Source: Gammaproteobacteria bacterium
GTDB taxonomy: Bacteria; Pseudomonadota; Gammaproteobacteria; Pseudomonadales; Azotimanducaceae
Assembly (NCBI GenBank): GCA_002715785.1
Contig: PBAA01000047.1
Span: forward strand, 1-25,231
Direction of reading: 5' to 3'
Length of the DNA stretch: 25,231 bases
Position numbers and translations under genes: made by a program. Positions 24,177-25,231 of this stretch are shown here, in pieces (the first letter of the stretch is position 1; each line of letters opens with the position of its first letter). Under the pieces are notes generated by a model. The model searched no databases and was not told the DNA's origin. It saw nothing but the letters and a program-made list of their open reading frames with translations.

Positions 24177-25231
24177 ATGACTGCCACACAGACCCAAGGC
24201 AACGAGAACAAACAACTCACTGAAAGACTCATCGCATCGCTGCCAGCTAGGCCAAAAGAGTACTTCGTCAGAGACAGCACAATCCGAGGATTCTACGTAC
24301 GGGTCAAAGCCTCTGGACATCGATCTTACGGGGTTAATGCGAGGAGTGGTGGCAATGGAAAGTTCATCCAAAGAGTCATCGGGGACGTTGAACGATTCAG
24401 CTTGAAAGAAGCGCGTGAGAAAGGAATAGATTGGTTACGTTTAATATCGGAGGGCAAAGATCCAAAGATTCACTCTGAGAAAAAAACGAGTCCAGTTGAT
24501 CTGTTGGAACAATACCTTGCGCTTAATCAACTCTCCCCTATTACGGTTGCTCATTACCGCTACCTGTTTACCACTTACCTAAGTTCTTTAGGGTCAAAGC
24601 CATCGGATGAAATCACTCCGGATGAGATCGTTAGTTGGTATCAAAACGGCAGTCAGCAACATGCGACGGCGACTGATAGAACCTTCGTGACGCTCAAGAC
24701 AGTTATGCACTTCGGGCACACCCTAGGACTGCTAAAACAAAATCCAGCGGGAATCGCAGGTCAGGTTATTCAACGCCCCAAGACCGCGAGAAAAGATACC
24801 CACCTGCGAGAGATCTTCAGGAACCTCAAGCCATTCATGAACGCGTTCATTGCAACACCCCTACGTCCCGTCATGCGCGATTGGTTGGTATTAGTACTAA
24901 CCACTGGTTTACGAAAGGTCGAATCGATGACGCTCAAGTGGGATCAAGTAGATTTCTCGGACAAGTCCATAACCATCCCGATTAACAAAGCCAATCGTTT
25001 GCTAGTCATCCCGATGATTCCGCTTACGTACAGCATGTTGCAGAGTCGTCAGAAAGACGATGGGAAACATCCTGTTTACGTGTTCAACAGCACGAATAGC
25101 GACGGCTGCATTAGGGATGGCCGTAAAGCCATTCATCGCATCTGCGCCCAAGCCGAAATTACTGATTACTCGACACACGACTTAAGGAGATTGTTTGCCA
25201 GCGTCTGCGAGCAATTAGATTACTCGATTGC
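24177..25231 (+). CDS. Tyrosine recombinase/integrase (DUF4102-type arm domain), 3'-truncated by window edge
   Basis: Open from the ATG to the last base; 351 complete codons are visible. Residues 1 to about 95 match the arm-binding domain of P4-like integrases (DSTIRGFYVRV, then IGDVERFSLKEAREKG and ISEGKDP). A core-binding SAM-like domain follows (about 105-190), then the catalytic domain: Arg I in TTGLRKVE (R246), a likely beta-turn Lys (K271) and the H-x-x-R box THDLRR (H334, R337). The last His/Trp and the nucleophilic Tyr fall beyond the window. It would catalyse integration and excision of the element at the adjacent tRNA-Pro site. No clear ribosome-binding site is visible; the repeats extend almost to the start codon, so expression may be autoregulated. 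Confidence 0.9.
   Translation, partial: MTATQTQGNENKQLTERLIASLPARPKEYFVRDSTIRGFYVRVKASGHRSYGVNARSGGNGKFIQRVIGDVERFSLKEAREKGIDWLRLISEGKDPKIHSEKKTSPVDLLEQYLALNQLSPITVAHYRYLFTTYLSSLGSKPSDEITPDEIVSWYQNGSQQHATATDRTFVTLKTVMHFGHTLGLLKQNPAGIAGQVIQRPKTARKDTHLREIFRNLKPFMNAFIATPLRPVMRDWLVLVLTTGLRKVESMTLKWDQVDFSDKSITIPINKANRLLVIPMIPLTYSMLQSRQKDDGKHPVYVFNSTNSDGCIRDGRKAIHRICAQAEITDYSTHDLRRLFASVCEQLDYSI

Overview
The window looks like chromosome of a free-living, probably marine, Gram-negative proteobacterium. A gammaproteobacterium is my best guess, but this rests only on gene content: an RND efflux pump with its periplasmic adaptor, a lipoprotein with a lipobox, a sulfatase, a vanadium-haloperoxidase remnant, a YeiH-type transporter and a CmcJ/NvfI-type oxygenase. 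No ribosomal RNA or complete tRNA is present. Genes are tightly packed, and many start at GTG or TTG.

Region by region. 1-4389 holds a sulfatase cut by the left edge, an extended SDR reductase, a membrane-anchored hypothetical protein and, convergent to these, a secreted cyclase-family hydrolase. 4625-9579 is a rightward cluster: an oversized transketolase-like protein, a class III aminotransferase-fold enzyme of the phospho-lyase (ETNPPL/PHYKPL) type, and an APH-fold small-molecule kinase. The last two fit a 'phosphorylate an amino alcohol, then eliminate phosphate' pathway. 9597-12076 has a leftward LDH2-type dehydrogenase, the C-terminal stump of a vanadium haloperoxidase, and a MaoC-like double hotdog hydratase followed by a probable terminator. 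12242-17932 is a leftward operon: RND adaptor, RND permease, serine beta-lactamase-like hydrolase. 18089-19916 runs rightward with a PPOX-type flavoprotein and a GrdB-like protein.

The GrdB-like gene is the main discovery in the window. Two apparent ORFs separated by a single TGA lie in the same frame, and together they form one continuous member of the glycine/sarcosine/betaine reductase component B family. The TGA sits exactly at the redox U-x-x-C site, with a plausible stem-loop just downstream. I annotate it as one selenoprotein (Sec156).

19932-23972 runs leftward: a large CmcJ/NvfI-family 2OG-oxygenase-like protein, a 52-residue candidate membrane peptide immediately after a YeiH-family transporter, and a three-gene operon (lipoprotein, DUF5671 membrane protein, short pilin-like protein) whose last two genes overlap by ATGA. 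From about 24015 to the right edge an integrated element begins: the displaced 3' part of a tRNA-Pro gene, an AT-rich stretch with helically phased GCTTAC repeats, and a tyrosine integrase cut by the window end. The genes right of 24060 therefore probably belong to a mobile island whose other end lies outside the window.

The longest stretch without a solid intact gene is about 10686-11224, which holds the haloperoxidase remnant. No other gene-free stretch exceeds 300 bases. No CRISPR array, IS element or replication origin was seen.
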